Shown: positions 7,994-16,862 of the stretch, in pieces
Numbering within the stretch: position 1 is the first letter of the stretch
Layout: each line of letters begins with the position of its first letter
From: Kovacikia minuta CCNUW1
GTDB taxonomy: Bacteria > Cyanobacteriota > Cyanobacteriia > Leptolyngbyales > Leptolyngbyaceae
Direction: 5' to 3'
Length of the DNA: 64,000 bases
NCBI RefSeq assembly: GCF_020091585.1
Contig: NZ_CP083582.1
Coordinates: 3,596,001 to 3,660,000 of the forward strand
The notes under the pieces: generated by a model
The model's input: only the letters and a program-made list of their open reading frames with translations
Database searches by the model: none
Told to the model about the DNA's origin: nothing
Made by a program: the position numbers and the translations under genes

Positions 7994-9499
7994 TTAGAAC
8001 TCAAGTCGCTGGTATTCAGCAACTGAGGATGCCGCAGGTCGCGCTCGCTGCCTTGCCCAATCTCTGAGGGCAGTGACCTGCTCGGTCATTGTTCTGGACA
8101 GGGGCATCGTAGATTTAATTGCCGCAATAATGTCCAGTTGGGTAAATTCGCGGTCTTGAGCAAAAGCCTCATACATCGCCGCTACAAGCGCTTGCTCAAT
8201 TTCAGCACCGGAATAGCCGTCACAAATATTCGCCAGTTGGTCAAGGTCAAATCGGTTAATTTCCCGTCGCCGCTTGGAAAGATGAATTTTGAAGATTTCC
8301 TTACGCTCCTCAGCGTTGGGTAAATCAACAAAGAAGAGTTCATCAAAACGACCTTTGCGGAGGAACTCTCCCGGCAACCGTTCTACCCGGTTGGCAGTTG
8401 CCATCACAAACACTGGAGAGGTCTTATCTTGCATCCAGGTCAGAAACGAGCCGAAGATCCGGCTGGAAGTACCACCATCAGAATCAGCAGAACCAGCACT
8501 TCCGGCAAATGCCTTATCCAGCTCATCGATAAAGAGAATCGCTGGTGAAATCGATTCAGCGGTCTTTAAGGCATTGCGCAAATTCGCCTCCGATCGCCCA
8601 ACCATCGAACCATCGTAAACTCGCCCCATATCCAGGCGTAGAAGGGGCAATCCCCATAGGCGAGAAGTTGTTTTCGCAATTAATGACTTGCCGCAACCTG
8701 GAACTCCCAGGATCAACATTCCCTTAGGTTGGGGTAAACCATACTCTCTGGCGCGTTCAGTAAAAGCATTCGATCGTTGTTTCAACCATCGCTTTAGCTC
8801 TTCCAACCCACCCACGGAATCAATCGTTTCATCCTCTTCAATATATTCAAGGATGCCATTTCGACGGATCAGTTGCTTCTTCTCAGAAAGAACAACATCC
8901 ACCTCTTCTTCGGTCAGGCGACCTGCGGTAACCTGCGCTTTCCGGTAAACCTTCTCTGCCTCATCTCGGGTCAATCCCAAGGCAGCCTTCAGGAGTTTTT
9001 CCCTCGCATCAGTTGTAATTCGCCGATTCCGAGCTTGCTCTAGCTGATTCGAGAGAACCTGATTCAGCTCGGACATATCGGGCATAGGGAAATCCAGAAC
9101 TGCAATTTCTTTTTCTAATTCAATAGGTATTTCCTGCACCGGAGACATCAGAATGATCGTCTTTTGAGTGCCCTTGAAACTGGAGATCGCATCTCTCAGC
9201 CAGCGGATTACCGGAGCAGAATAGAAAGGATGAAGATCTTTGAAAACAAAAAGTCCTGGTTCACGCTGGCGAGTTACCCATTCGATCGCCGCTTCTGGAG
9301 AAACCGTATTGTGTTGAGTAACATTGCGTGGCTGCCCATACTCAACAATGCCATGCGTAACAGTCCAGATAAATACTCGACGCGGTGGCTTCCCTTGAGC
9401 GATCGCAGAAATTGTTTGCTCTGCCCGCTCCTCCTCAGAAGTTACGAGGTAGATCAGGGGATACTGGGCTTGAATCAGAATACTAAGCTCTTCCTGCAT
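7994..9499 (-). CDS. ycf46: AAA-family ATPase, Ycf46 homologue
   Basis: 501 residues, the plastid/cyanobacterial Ycf46 type. The N-terminal domain of about 220 residues starts EELSILIQAQYPLIYLVTSE. A classical AAA module follows, with Walker A GVPGCGKS at residues 265-272, Walker B ILFIDE at about 321-326, the second region of homology (RKGRFDELFFVDLPN) and a lid domain ending CDGYSGAEIEQALVAAMYEA. Active-site residues look intact. It is reported in the literature as linked to regulation of photosynthesis and CO2 use, but the substrate is not visible here. Co-oriented with ycf35 downstream. Confidence 0.92.
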   Translation of the reverse strand: MQEELSILIQAQYPLIYLVTSEEERAEQTISAIAQGKPPRRVFIWTVTHGIVEYGQPRNVTQHNTVSPEAAIEWVTRQREPGLFVFKDLHPFYSAPVIRWLRDAISSFKGTQKTIILMSPVQEIPIELEKEIAVLDFPMPDMSELNQVLSNQLEQARNRRITTDAREKLLKAALGLTRDEAEKVYRKAQVTAGRLTEEEVDVVLSEKKQLIRRNGILEYIEEDETIDSVGGLEELKRWLKQRSNAFTERAREYGLPQPKGMLILGVPGCGKSLIAKTTSRLWGLPLLRLDMGRVYDGSMVGRSEANLRNALKTAESISPAILFIDELDKAFAGSAGSADSDGGTSSRIFGSFLTWMQDKTSPVFVMATANRVERLPGEFLRKGRFDELFFVDLPNAEERKEIFKIHLSKRRREINRFDLDQLANICDGYSGAEIEQALVAAMYEAFAQDREFTQLDIIAAIKSTMPLSRTMTEQVTALRDWARQRARPAASSVAEYQRLEF

Positions 9500-9637
9500 A
9501 ACACCAACCCACTAGAAACAGCGCAGACGCCTGAAATTTTGAGCGTTTCCTAAAGTGCTGAATCAATCCCCAACGTGTCCTAACTTAACCATCAGAGGAT
9601 CCAGAAACCCGTCTCGAAAAAGCCAATCAAGCGGAAC

Positions 9638-9991
9638 CTAACACGGAACCAACTCACCCTCACCCTGCGAATCACTCACAACGGAACAAACCCGCTGCGT
9701 TTTTCCTACTGGAAGACCGTTTTCAAGAACTACACCTGCCTGCTTCCTGAGAGAAACCATTTCGCCCTCCCGCAGCACCACTGGAGCAGTACAGTCTGGA
9801 CAGCTATATACCCGGTTTGCCTGACCATGATTCTCCCCGTGCTGATCAACGATGTCTGGGTGAGAAAGGTAGAAGCCGATCGCCTTTTGTGCAATGTCAG
9901 TCATCGTCTCCGCATCTAAGGCAGCGCGGATCTTTAGCTGCCGATGCAATTCGGGTGGGAGATACAGTGTAACTTTTTGCTTGTCTTGCAT
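9638..9991 (-). CDS. Ribbon-helix-helix protein with a CxxC segment
   Basis: 117 residues from the start at 9991, MQDKQKVTLYLPPELHRQL. This is preferred over a far upstream codon because the domain begins here. Residues 5-45 form a ribbon-helix-helix DNA-binding or antitoxin-like fold (VTLYLPPELHRQLKIRAALD). A second part has one CPDC pair and a short beta-rich tail (APVVLREGEMVSLRKQAGVV), which may bind a metal with a further Cys (QRVCSVV). No toxin-like neighbour is adjacent, so it is more likely a small regulator. Specific function not recognised. Confidence 0.7.
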   Translation of the reverse strand: MQDKQKVTLYLPPELHRQLKIRAALDAETMTDIAQKAIGFYLSHPDIVDQHGENHGQANRVYSCPDCTAPVVLREGEMVSLRKQAGVVLENGLPVGKTQRVCSVVSDSQGEGELVPC

Positions 9992-10219
9992 AGAACTCTC
10001 AGTTTTTGTACCCGGGTATGCAGTAAGGTTATCGACTCCCCAGGCTGCTGTCAAGACATTAAGCCAGCTTGACGGCAATATCGTTACATAGCTTTACACA
10101 AAGAGGGGTTAGGAGCTAAGTGAGGATGGGGCGACGGGGGGACACGGGGACAATTAAGCCCTCAATAGGGCACGCTCAACTTAAAAACTCAAAAATTTTA
10201 ATCCTCGCATCCTTTCCGC

Positions 10220-10699
10220 TTAAGCAATATTGGGGGGTAGGGTCGAGCCTGTGCCCGTCTGCTGGTTCGACAGGTGGAACTGAATCAGTTGGGTTAGTTG
10301 TTCACGTTGAATTTCAGTTCCATTGATGACATTGCCGGGTACTTCAAAAAAAATCGTACTGTCTACTGCCTCCATTGCCAGCATTTGGAACAGAATGTGG
10401 GTTACGGGGACAGGTAGGGCAATCATCTGGGGATCTTGAATCGGATAAGGACTCTGGGCGACATCCTTGAGGGTTGGGTAGGCGTAAATTACAGTCTTTT
10501 CCACCGGAGGATCGGAGCGGCTTTCCAGGGTAGTAATGGCCCAATCCTGTTCCAATGTTTGGGGAATGTAGTATTCCAGGTGGCGCAATTGAGCTGCCAG
10601 ATCCATCAGAACAGGAGCGATCGCCTCAACCAGGGTAGGAGTTGTGCCATCCTGAGGGGCATTTTTAATCAGTGCTTGTATTTGTTGGTCTAAATCCAT
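10220..10699 (-). CDS. Conserved cyanobacterial-type hypothetical protein
   Basis: 159 residues, no recognised domain. The N-terminus is helical and acidic (MDLDQQIQALIKNAPQDGTT), followed by VEAIAPVLMDLAAQLRHLEY and a mixed alpha/beta part with many hydrophobic residues. No Cys, no signal peptide, no membrane segment. It is divergently transcribed from the hetZ-patU cluster across a 304-base spacer. Codon use resembles its neighbours, so I consider it real; function unknown. Confidence 0.6.
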   Translation of the reverse strand: MDLDQQIQALIKNAPQDGTTPTLVEAIAPVLMDLAAQLRHLEYYIPQTLEQDWAITTLESRSDPPVEKTVIYAYPTLKDVAQSPYPIQDPQMIALPVPVTHILFQMLAMEAVDSTIFFEVPGNVINGTEIQREQLTQLIQFHLSNQQTGTGSTLPPNIA

Positions 10700-11003
10700 T
10701 TAGGTGAAGTCCATTGGGTAAAGCCAGTTAGTATGGGGAGATTGGAAAGAAATCGTAACCCTATGTCTCATCGCGATCGCGATCATCCACCAGCAATTAG
10801 AGGAAAGTTGTTCTATCACAGGGTTTTGGATAAAAAGTCACCCTTGAGGGTACTGTTACAGGCTACTTCTATTTTCGACACTAGTTATATTCTCGCTAAC
10901 AGTTGGCAACAATTTATTCATCAATTCGTCTAACTAATCTAGACGTTGTGACATTGTTGTTGTCACAATTAGGTCAAGCACAATCTATTAGGCACAGAAA
11001 GCT
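10700..11003. promoter_or_regulatory. Divergent regulatory region upstream of hetZ with two dyads
   Basis: The spacer holds ACCCTTGAGGGT (10840-10851, 5-bp arms) and TTGTGACA-N7-TGTCACAA (10946-10968, perfect 8-bp arms), the second about 36 bases before the hetZ start. The latter resembles a Crp half-site pair, TGTGA/TCACA, but with an 11-base gap instead of 6, so it is not a canonical Crp box. No NtcA-type GTA-N8-TAC was found. These are candidate operators only. Confidence 0.4.
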
Positions 11004-12188
11004 GTGGGGGATATCTGCCAGAGCGTGGAGGCAATTTTTCAACTGCTGTTCGACGAATTAAAGCTGTCAACAAACGCTTCTGAGCAGAATTGCAAGGATG
11101 TGGCAGATCGTCTTTCTAAGGAAATCATTCGCATTTGTTCTGAAAGCAAGCGGATACAAGCTTCCGGCGAAGTCGATTCCTGGGCAATGGTGCTGGCGAA
11201 GCATCGGTTACAGCAGTGTTTTCATTACTTCAAACTGGGGTCTGTCAGAGGGCGGGTAGAGTTACATAGCACCCTCAGTGCTGTGGTTTACCGTTACATT
11301 ACCCCACCCCAAACTCAGTCGAGCTACCAGGCACGATTGACGTTAATTGAGGATTTCCTTCAGGGTTTCTATATGGAAGCGCTGAATGCCTTTCGACGAG
11401 AAAATCAACTGCCACCAACCTATCAGCCTCGAACGCTGCTAGAGTTGGCGGAGTACATGGCATTTACCGAGCGTTACGGTAAAAGACGAATTCCACTGCC
11501 GGGGAACCGTAATCAGCAATTAATTATTCTACGTGCCCAGACTTTTTCTCAGCAACAGCCCGCAGAAACACTGGTGGACATGGAACGGGCGGCGGAAGGT
11601 ATGTCTGGAGATACGGATAACCAGTGGAATACCGCTTCCATGCAGCAAGTGCGGGAACAGATGGTGGCTCAGGAGCCGGAGCCAACGGAAGATTCTCTGC
11701 GGCATACGGTAATTACGGAGCTGATGGCCTACTTAACCGAGCGGAAGCAGGATGATTGTGTAGACTACTTTGCCCTGCGGCTCAAGGATTTACCGACCAA
11801 TGAAATTGAGGCGATCCTGCAACTGACTCCTCGGGAACGGGATTATTTGCAGCAACGGTTTAAATATCATCTGATCCGATTTGCCCTATCCCATCGTTGG
11901 GAACTGGTGCATCAATGGTTAGAAGCGGATCTGGATCGAAATCTAGGGTTGACGCCACAACAGTGGCAATCGTTTCAGTCCCAGCTTGACCCACAACAAT
12001 TACGTTTACTACAACTGAAGCAAAGTAAGATGGCAGATACGGCGATCGCCCAAACTCTTAACTGCACGCTGACTCAAGTTCGGAAACAATGGTTTAAGTT
12101 GTTGGAACAAGCCTGGGAAATTCGTAACTATTTAGTATCCGAAGGAAGTGCGTCAATGTCCGGAGAAAGTGCATCTATCGATGAATAG
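11004..12188 (+). CDS. hetZ: Heterocyst-differentiation regulator HetZ family
   Basis: 394 residues matching HetZ over its whole length. Key conserved stretches are SKRIQASGEVDSWAMVLAKH, GRVELHSTLSAVVYRYI, TLLELAEYMAFTERYGKRR and DYLQQRFKYHLIRFALSHRW. A C-terminal helix-turn-helix-like part follows (DTAIAQTLNCTLTQVRKQWF). In Anabaena HetZ is an early regulator of heterocyst commitment and acts with PatU3. It is also found in filamentous non-heterocystous strains. Start GTG at 11004 is the first possible codon after an in-frame stop and has no strong ribosome site. patU follows after 13 bases, so it is co-transcribed. Confidence 0.92.
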   Translation: MGDICQSVEAIFQLLFDELKLSTNASEQNCKDVADRLSKEIIRICSESKRIQASGEVDSWAMVLAKHRLQQCFHYFKLGSVRGRVELHSTLSAVVYRYITPPQTQSSYQARLTLIEDFLQGFYMEALNAFRRENQLPPTYQPRTLLELAEYMAFTERYGKRRIPLPGNRNQQLIILRAQTFSQQQPAETLVDMERAAEGMSGDTDNQWNTASMQQVREQMVAQEPEPTEDSLRHTVITELMAYLTERKQDDCVDYFALRLKDLPTNEIEAILQLTPRERDYLQQRFKYHLIRFALSHRWELVHQWLEADLDRNLGLTPQQWQSFQSQLDPQQLRLLQLKQSKMADTAIAQTLNCTLTQVRKQWFKLLEQAWEIRNYLVSEGSASMSGESASIDE

Positions 12189-12201
12189 GAGTCTATAACC
12201 C

Positions 12202-13282
12202 ATGCAAGATGGCTCGGAGATTCTTCAGAGAAAATTACTGAAGCTTCTGCAAGACTTGATCCCAACGGATGCCCCAACCGATGTTGAGGCGTCTGGTCAG
12301 CGTTCAAGTGAAAGTCAGGAGAGTAGCCCCCATTCATCCCGTTTCTCCTTGACACAGGATGCTTCCTCTGCAATCTCAAGTCAGTATGGTTCTGAGAATA
12401 TTCCCTCGGAGAGGGAAACCCTATTCGAACTTGGAGAGATACCTGCCGTGCAAGACCGTTTCTATTCCCTGTTGAAACAGCGGTTACAGACCGAGATTCA
12501 ACAGAACCCTCCGCTGTTCCCCTGGGAAACAGAAGTTAACGATTATGAAACTGAGTATGCTCCCTATGGGGTACCCGGTTCCGGGGAAGCTTTAGGGGTT
12601 GGCATTTCGGCTGGGCAACCCACGAGTTCCGGTGGGGGCATGGATAGCCCAACTGAAAAACTTTAATCTGCCCGTTCCCGTTCCAGAAACTGTTCTAGTT
12701 CAGTTGTTGCAGCGGTGCCAAGAGATTGCCCATTCTTCTCTGTTAGAAGGAGCAAAATTAGTGCGCGCCGTGGAAGAGCTTTTCCCTGGTCAATCCCAAG
12801 CATTAAACCATTTAGCTGGCATGGTGATGACTTCTCCTGCCCGTTCTGGGGCAGCTACGACTTCACCTCCCCCTGGGACCAGCTACCCAGCCAGTTACGA
12901 GGCGGCAGTTCCTGCACAACAGATGGTGCTCTCCCTGCTGGCAGCACGGGAAATTTTGTCATCTTTAACCCTGACGGTTTCTGTCAGCCAGCCTGTTGTC
13001 GAGCGGCAATGGCTAACCGAAACTGGGGTGCTGACCCTTAAGGCAGAATACGAACCCGATCCCAATTCTGCTCACTTACGGATTCAGGGTAGTCTGCCGA
13101 GCGGTGGCAACCTGGTGCTGCGCGGAGATGGAAGCCAATCCAGAGCGGAGCGATCGACCCCAGGTTCTCTCAGCGTGGAATTGTTTGACTTAAAACCCAG
13201 TCAACCTCATATTTTGGAAGTACAACTTGCAGAAGCAGACCCAACCCCACTGATTTTTACGGTTCGCACTGCGGAAGTGTAA
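12202..13282 (+). CDS. patU: PatU, present as two overlapping frames (PatU5-like and PatU3-like)
   Basis: Two ORFs, 12202-12666 (154 aa) and 12599-13282 (227 aa), overlap by 68 bases in different frames. The first has an N-terminal helix (EILQRKLLKLLQDLIPTD), a disordered Ser-rich stretch and FPWETEVNDYE. The second carries the PatU3-like core (GAWIAQLKNFNLPVPVPE, LLEGAKLVRAVEELFPG) and a beta-rich C-terminus. Skipping one G in the G5 run at 12634-12638 fuses them into one protein. In Anabaena PCC 7120 patU is naturally split into patU5 and patU3, while in other species it is a single gene. So this is either a parallel split or a frameshift. PatU3 tunes heterocyst spacing with HetZ; the role here is inferred from context. 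Confidence 0.8.
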
Positions 13283-13362
13283 CCAGCGATTGTTCATAGC
13301 CAGGGTTAGCTTGATTGAATTGTGGGTAGTATGGCTTTAGACGTTAGCCGCTATTCCTTTCT

Positions 13363-15627
13363 ATGTCTGATGTTTCTGGAACGGAACGAGTACGATCGCT
13401 CCCCCTTGCAAGGCGGTTTTGGCAAAGACTAGAATCCCTACCTCCTCCGGAGACTGAAGAATCCCTGTTGTTGAGGGTGCTGGCGCAGGCAATGGTGCTG
13501 GTTGGGATTGTAGCAACTGATGTTGCTGCCTCCACTTCCATGAGTGTTTGGGCGATCCCCCTGAGTATTGCGGGTGCCTCGTGGAGTTGGGTGCGTCGGC
13601 GTAAACGCAATGTTGCGGCTAAGTTTTGTATCGCGATCGGGATGCTGCTGGCATTGGCAGCTTTTTTTGTTGGTCTGAGAGCAGAATTAAACGATACCCG
13701 GTTGGTATTAGCGGAGTTATTGGTGCAGCTTCAGGTCTTGCACAGCTTCGATCTGCCCCGTCGGAAAGATTTGGGCTACTCGATGATCATTGGGCTGATC
13801 CTGATTGGGGTTGCCAGTACCCTCAGTCAAACAATGACCTTTGGGTTGCTGTTGCTGCTGTTTCTGGCAATCGCCCTGCCAGTCCTCGTATTAGACTATC
13901 GCTCTCGGTTGGGTTTATTGGGTGGTTTACGCCAGTCCCCATTCAAGCAAATGGGGTCACCCAGGCGACTGGGAACCTTTCTGCTGGTCATTGTGGGCTT
14001 GGGGTTAATCATCTTTGCCTGCCTACCTAGGTTCCCCAGCTATCAACTGCGAACATTCCCGGTTAGCGCCCCCATTCAGAAGCAGTTTGAGGACAATTCT
14101 CAAATTATCAATCCGGGTTATATGCGTCGGGGAAGTAACGCCCAGGGCAATGGGGCTGGAGGCACCGGAGCAGGAGAAGAATTGGGGCCTGGTGAACTGG
14201 ACGAAACCTTCTATTACGGATTCAATAGCCGGATTAACCAAAATCTGCGTGGACAGCTTAAACCTAAAATTGTGTTGCGGGTGCGATCGCAGGCAGAAGG
14301 GTTCTGGCGCGTATTAGCGTTCGATCGCTACCTGGGGCAGGGGTGGGAAATTTCTCGGAGTGAACAAACGGTGACAGTGAAGCGCCCGCGTTGGTCCTAT
14401 CAGTTCTTTCTACCCAGACGCCCAACCCTTAACAGAACAAAGGAAGTGGTGCAGACCTTTACCGTTGTTTCGGAGTTGCCTAATCTGCTTCCTTCTCTCT
14501 ATCAACCCAAGGAATTGTATTTCCCTACCCAGGAAGTGGCGATCGACCCGGAGGAAAATTTGCGATCGCCGCTAGGACTCGTTGAGGGACTAACCTACAC
14601 CATCATTTCTGAAGTCCCTTATCGGAACCGAACTCGCCTGCGATCGGCTCCTACAGATTACTCCCGCGCAGTTAAAGATTACTACCTCGACGTTCCTGCC
14701 CAGATTCGGGCAAGGGTTCAGCAGCGCACCGAAGAACTTTTGGCAACCGCTTCCAAACCCATTACATCCACCTACGAAAAAGCCCTGTTTCTGGCCCAGG
14801 CGCTCAAACAGCGCTATACGGTTCAAACAGAGCTACCCTTCCTGAAACGGGACGAAGATCTGGTCGAAGCATTTTTGTTTGAGTACAAAGGGGGCTATCC
14901 CGACCACTTTTCCACTACCCTGACCCTGATGCTGCGATCGATTGGCATTCCAGCCCGGCTAGCAGTTGGGTTTGGACCCGGAGAATTCAATCCCTTCACA
15001 GGTTTGTACGTGGTGCGTAACACCGACGCCTATGCCGTAACGGAGGTTTTATTCCCGAACTATGGCTGGTTTAGCTTTGATCCAATCCCAGGTCATGAGC
15101 TAATTCCCGCTTCAATTGAAGAAGACCAGACCTTTAGTGTCCTGCAACACTTTTGGAAGTGGGTAGCTGGGTGGCTGCCGTCTCCCCTCACCAGCCTACT
15201 CAATCGGATATTTGGTACTTTGTTTGGCTGGATCGCGGCGGCAATCGCCTGGTTTATTGGTTTATTTACCCAGGGATGGATGGGTCTGTTTATCGGGCTG
15301 CTGGTGATAATTGTGCTCAGCTTTTTAGGTTGGTTGGGGTGGCAGGGCTGGCACCGCTGGCGTTTGCATCGCCGACTCGCAAAACTGGCACCAATGGAGC
15401 GTCTGTATCAGCAAATGTTGAACTGGTTGGCAAATCAAGGATTTCGGAAACAACCTGCGGAGACACCGCTAGAGTATGCACGGCAAGCGTGGGAGCAGCA
15501 ACCAGGAGAACGGGCAGGGGCGATCGACGAAATTTCCCAGGCATATGTAAACTGGCGATATGGCAACAGAGATCCCGATTTGAATCGAATTAAGCAACGG
15601 CTAAAAGATTTGAGAAAACGACGCTAG
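13363..15627 (+). CDS. TgpA-like membrane transglutaminase-fold protein lacking catalytic residues
   Basis: 754 residues with the TgpA architecture. An N-terminal multi-helix membrane region (about residues 40-230, DUF3488 type) is followed by a periplasmic transglutaminase-like domain (about 430-600), another membrane helix near 640-665 and a C-terminal DUF4129-like helical tail. In the core GGYPDHFSTTLTLMLRSIGI the catalytic Cys position is Pro513. In RNTDAYAVTEV the catalytic His is Tyr557. The Asp (WFSFDPIPG, Asp573) is kept. The 44- and 16-residue spacings match the active-site spacing of TgpA, so the fold is retained but the enzyme is probably inactive. It may act as a structural or peptide-binding protein. 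It follows hetZ-patU by 80 bases. Confidence 0.85.
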   Translation: MSDVSGTERVRSLPLARRFWQRLESLPPPETEESLLLRVLAQAMVLVGIVATDVAASTSMSVWAIPLSIAGASWSWVRRRKRNVAAKFCIAIGMLLALAAFFVGLRAELNDTRLVLAELLVQLQVLHSFDLPRRKDLGYSMIIGLILIGVASTLSQTMTFGLLLLLFLAIALPVLVLDYRSRLGLLGGLRQSPFKQMGSPRRLGTFLLVIVGLGLIIFACLPRFPSYQLRTFPVSAPIQKQFEDNSQIINPGYMRRGSNAQGNGAGGTGAGEELGPGELDETFYYGFNSRINQNLRGQLKPKIVLRVRSQAEGFWRVLAFDRYLGQGWEISRSEQTVTVKRPRWSYQFFLPRRPTLNRTKEVVQTFTVVSELPNLLPSLYQPKELYFPTQEVAIDPEENLRSPLGLVEGLTYTIISEVPYRNRTRLRSAPTDYSRAVKDYYLDVPAQIRARVQQRTEELLATASKPITSTYEKALFLAQALKQRYTVQTELPFLKRDEDLVEAFLFEYKGGYPDHFSTTLTLMLRSIGIPARLAVGFGPGEFNPFTGLYVVRNTDAYAVTEVLFPNYGWFSFDPIPGHELIPASIEEDQTFSVLQHFWKWVAGWLPSPLTSLLNRIFGTLFGWIAAAIAWFIGLFTQGWMGLFIGLLVIIVLSFLGWLGWQGWHRWRLHRRLAKLAPMERLYQQMLNWLANQGFRKQPAETPLEYARQAWEQQPGERAGAIDEISQAYVNWRYGNRDPDLNRIKQRLKDLRKRR

Positions 15628-15740
15628 GAAAAAGCTTCCAGAACTTATCAGCGCGATCGTGTCCACCACCACCCCCCCTAATTCCTAGAATTAAATGGCA
15701 AATTCCCTACTTAATTCCAAAAATAGAGTGCTGTTTCACC

Positions 15741-15784
15741 CATATGACGGATAATACCGACGCATGGGTATTATCCGTCATATG
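15741..15784. repeat. Perfect 18-bp inverted repeat with 8-base spacer
   Basis: CATATGACGGATAATACC is followed after 8 bases by its exact reverse complement. It has no T-run, so it is not an ordinary terminator. It lies between the TgpA-like gene and the toxin-antitoxin region. Confidence 0.85.
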
Positions 15785-15857
15785 TGACACTTAATACATA
15801 GTTATACGGCTCGGGCATCTCTTTAAGAGATTTCTGGGTTAAGCAAGAGAAAACTGA

Positions 15858-16190
15858 GTGCTACATTGGTTTATGTACGAAATCCACGTTCTACCGGCTA
15901 CGGCGGAGGCAATCGAAAGTAATAAGAGATATCCTTTAGGTGAACGACACGCAATAACGATTTTCAGTCGGCAATCTGAAGGAGAAGAACCTAACTATCA
16001 ACTAGCTGCTGAGAGAGCATTTTCATCAGGGTGGGATGATTTTGAATTTGATACTACGAGAACCTTAGTGATCGCTCCCGAAAAAGTGAACCTTGTTCAA
16101 GATGAAATATTTGTACAAGCGCTTAACTCTGCTCTATCCAATGAAGCAGCAGTGATTGTTTACGCAGATCCAATAAACAATAGTGAGTGA
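15858..16190 (+). CDS. Small hypothetical protein upstream of the toxin-antitoxin pair
   Basis: About 105-110 residues. The likely start is ATG at 15873 (MYEIHVLPATAEAIESN), with a GTG at 15858 as the alternative. There is no recognised domain. The composition is acidic and soluble, with a predicted alpha/beta pattern (HAITIFSRQSEGEEPNYQLA, TRTLVIAPEKVNLVQDEIF). It ends 25 bases before the DUF433 gene in the same direction and is probably in the same small transcription unit. Its lower GC content, shared with the next two genes, suggests they arrived together. Confidence 0.55.
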   Translation: MLHWFMYEIHVLPATAEAIESNKRYPLGERHAITIFSRQSEGEEPNYQLAAERAFSSGWDDFEFDTTRTLVIAPEKVNLVQDEIFVQALNSALSNEAAVIVYADPINNSE

Positions 16191-16215
16191 GCATTTTTTT
16201 ATCAATTGGTGCTTT

Positions 16216-16440
16216 ATGGATTACCACAACATTATTACAATTGAGCCTGGAAAACGTAGCGGCAAGCCCTGTATTCGTGGACTGCGAATTACAGTGTATG
16301 ACATCTTAGAATATTTGGCGGGTGGCATGACAGAGGCGGAAATCTTGGAAGATTTTTCTGAACTCACCTCAGAGGACATCAGAGCCTGTCTTACTTTTGC
16401 AGCCGATCGTGAGAAAAAGTTATTCGTGGCACCTCTGTGA
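16216..16440 (+). CDS. DUF433 domain protein, antitoxin-type
   Basis: 74 residues, start MDYHNIITIEPGKRSGKPCI. DUF433 signature residues are visible: KPCIRGLRITVYDILEYLAGG, then EILEDFSELTSEDIRACLTF. The fold is a helix-turn-helix related to Mor/antitoxins. It directly overlaps the DUF5615 gene (GTGA overlap at 16437-16440), the standard arrangement of this presumed type II toxin-antitoxin pair, in which DUF433 should neutralise and autoregulate. The start at 16216 is preferred over an upstream one because the family begins here. Confidence 0.88.
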   Translation: MDYHNIITIEPGKRSGKPCIRGLRITVYDILEYLAGGMTEAEILEDFSELTSEDIRACLTFAADREKKLFVAPL

Positions 16441-16769
16441 AGCTGCTATTGGACGAAAACCTATCAGATCGAATTATTCACAGGATTATTGATTTGTATC
16501 CTGGTTCTGAACATGTCAAAGCTTTAGGACTGACGAACACTGATGATGAAGTTATTTGGGAACATGCAAAGGCAAACGACTTTGTAATTGTTTCCAAAGA
16601 TTCTGATTTTCATCAGCGCAGCTTACTCTATGGTCATCCACCCAAATTTATCTACCTTCGGATTGGCAATAGTCCAACGTCAAAGATTGTTGAGATTTTG
16701 AGAGGAAATTTTGGCACAATCATTCAATTTGAAGATAGAGAATCAGAAAGTATTTTAGTATTGGGATAA
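16437..16769 (+). CDS. DUF5615 PIN-like protein, putative toxin
   Basis: 110 residues. PIN-like nuclease fold with N-terminal KLLLDENLSDRI and distal acidic motif VIVSKDSDFHQRS. The Asp/Glu residues D6, E7 and the D-x-D pair are the expected metal ligands and are present. GTG start, translationally coupled to the DUF433 gene. Presumed RNase toxin of the pair, inferred from family and context. Nothing in the sequence suggests truncation. Confidence 0.85.
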   Translation: MKLLLDENLSDRIIHRIIDLYPGSEHVKALGLTNTDDEVIWEHAKANDFVIVSKDSDFHQRSLLYGHPPKFIYLRIGNSPTSKIVEILRGNFGTIIQFEDRESESILVLG

Positions 16770-16862
16770 TGTGAAACTGCCATATAACACTGCGGTTGCA
16801 CCCGACCACCAAGGATTTTCTGCTGAGTATTAAAAGCTGCTAATAGCGGGTGAACCACACCG

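Noticed and set aside
10946-10968. Canonical Crp site in front of hetZ
   Set aside because: The gap between TGTGA and TCACA is 11, not 6 bases; left as an unassigned dyad.
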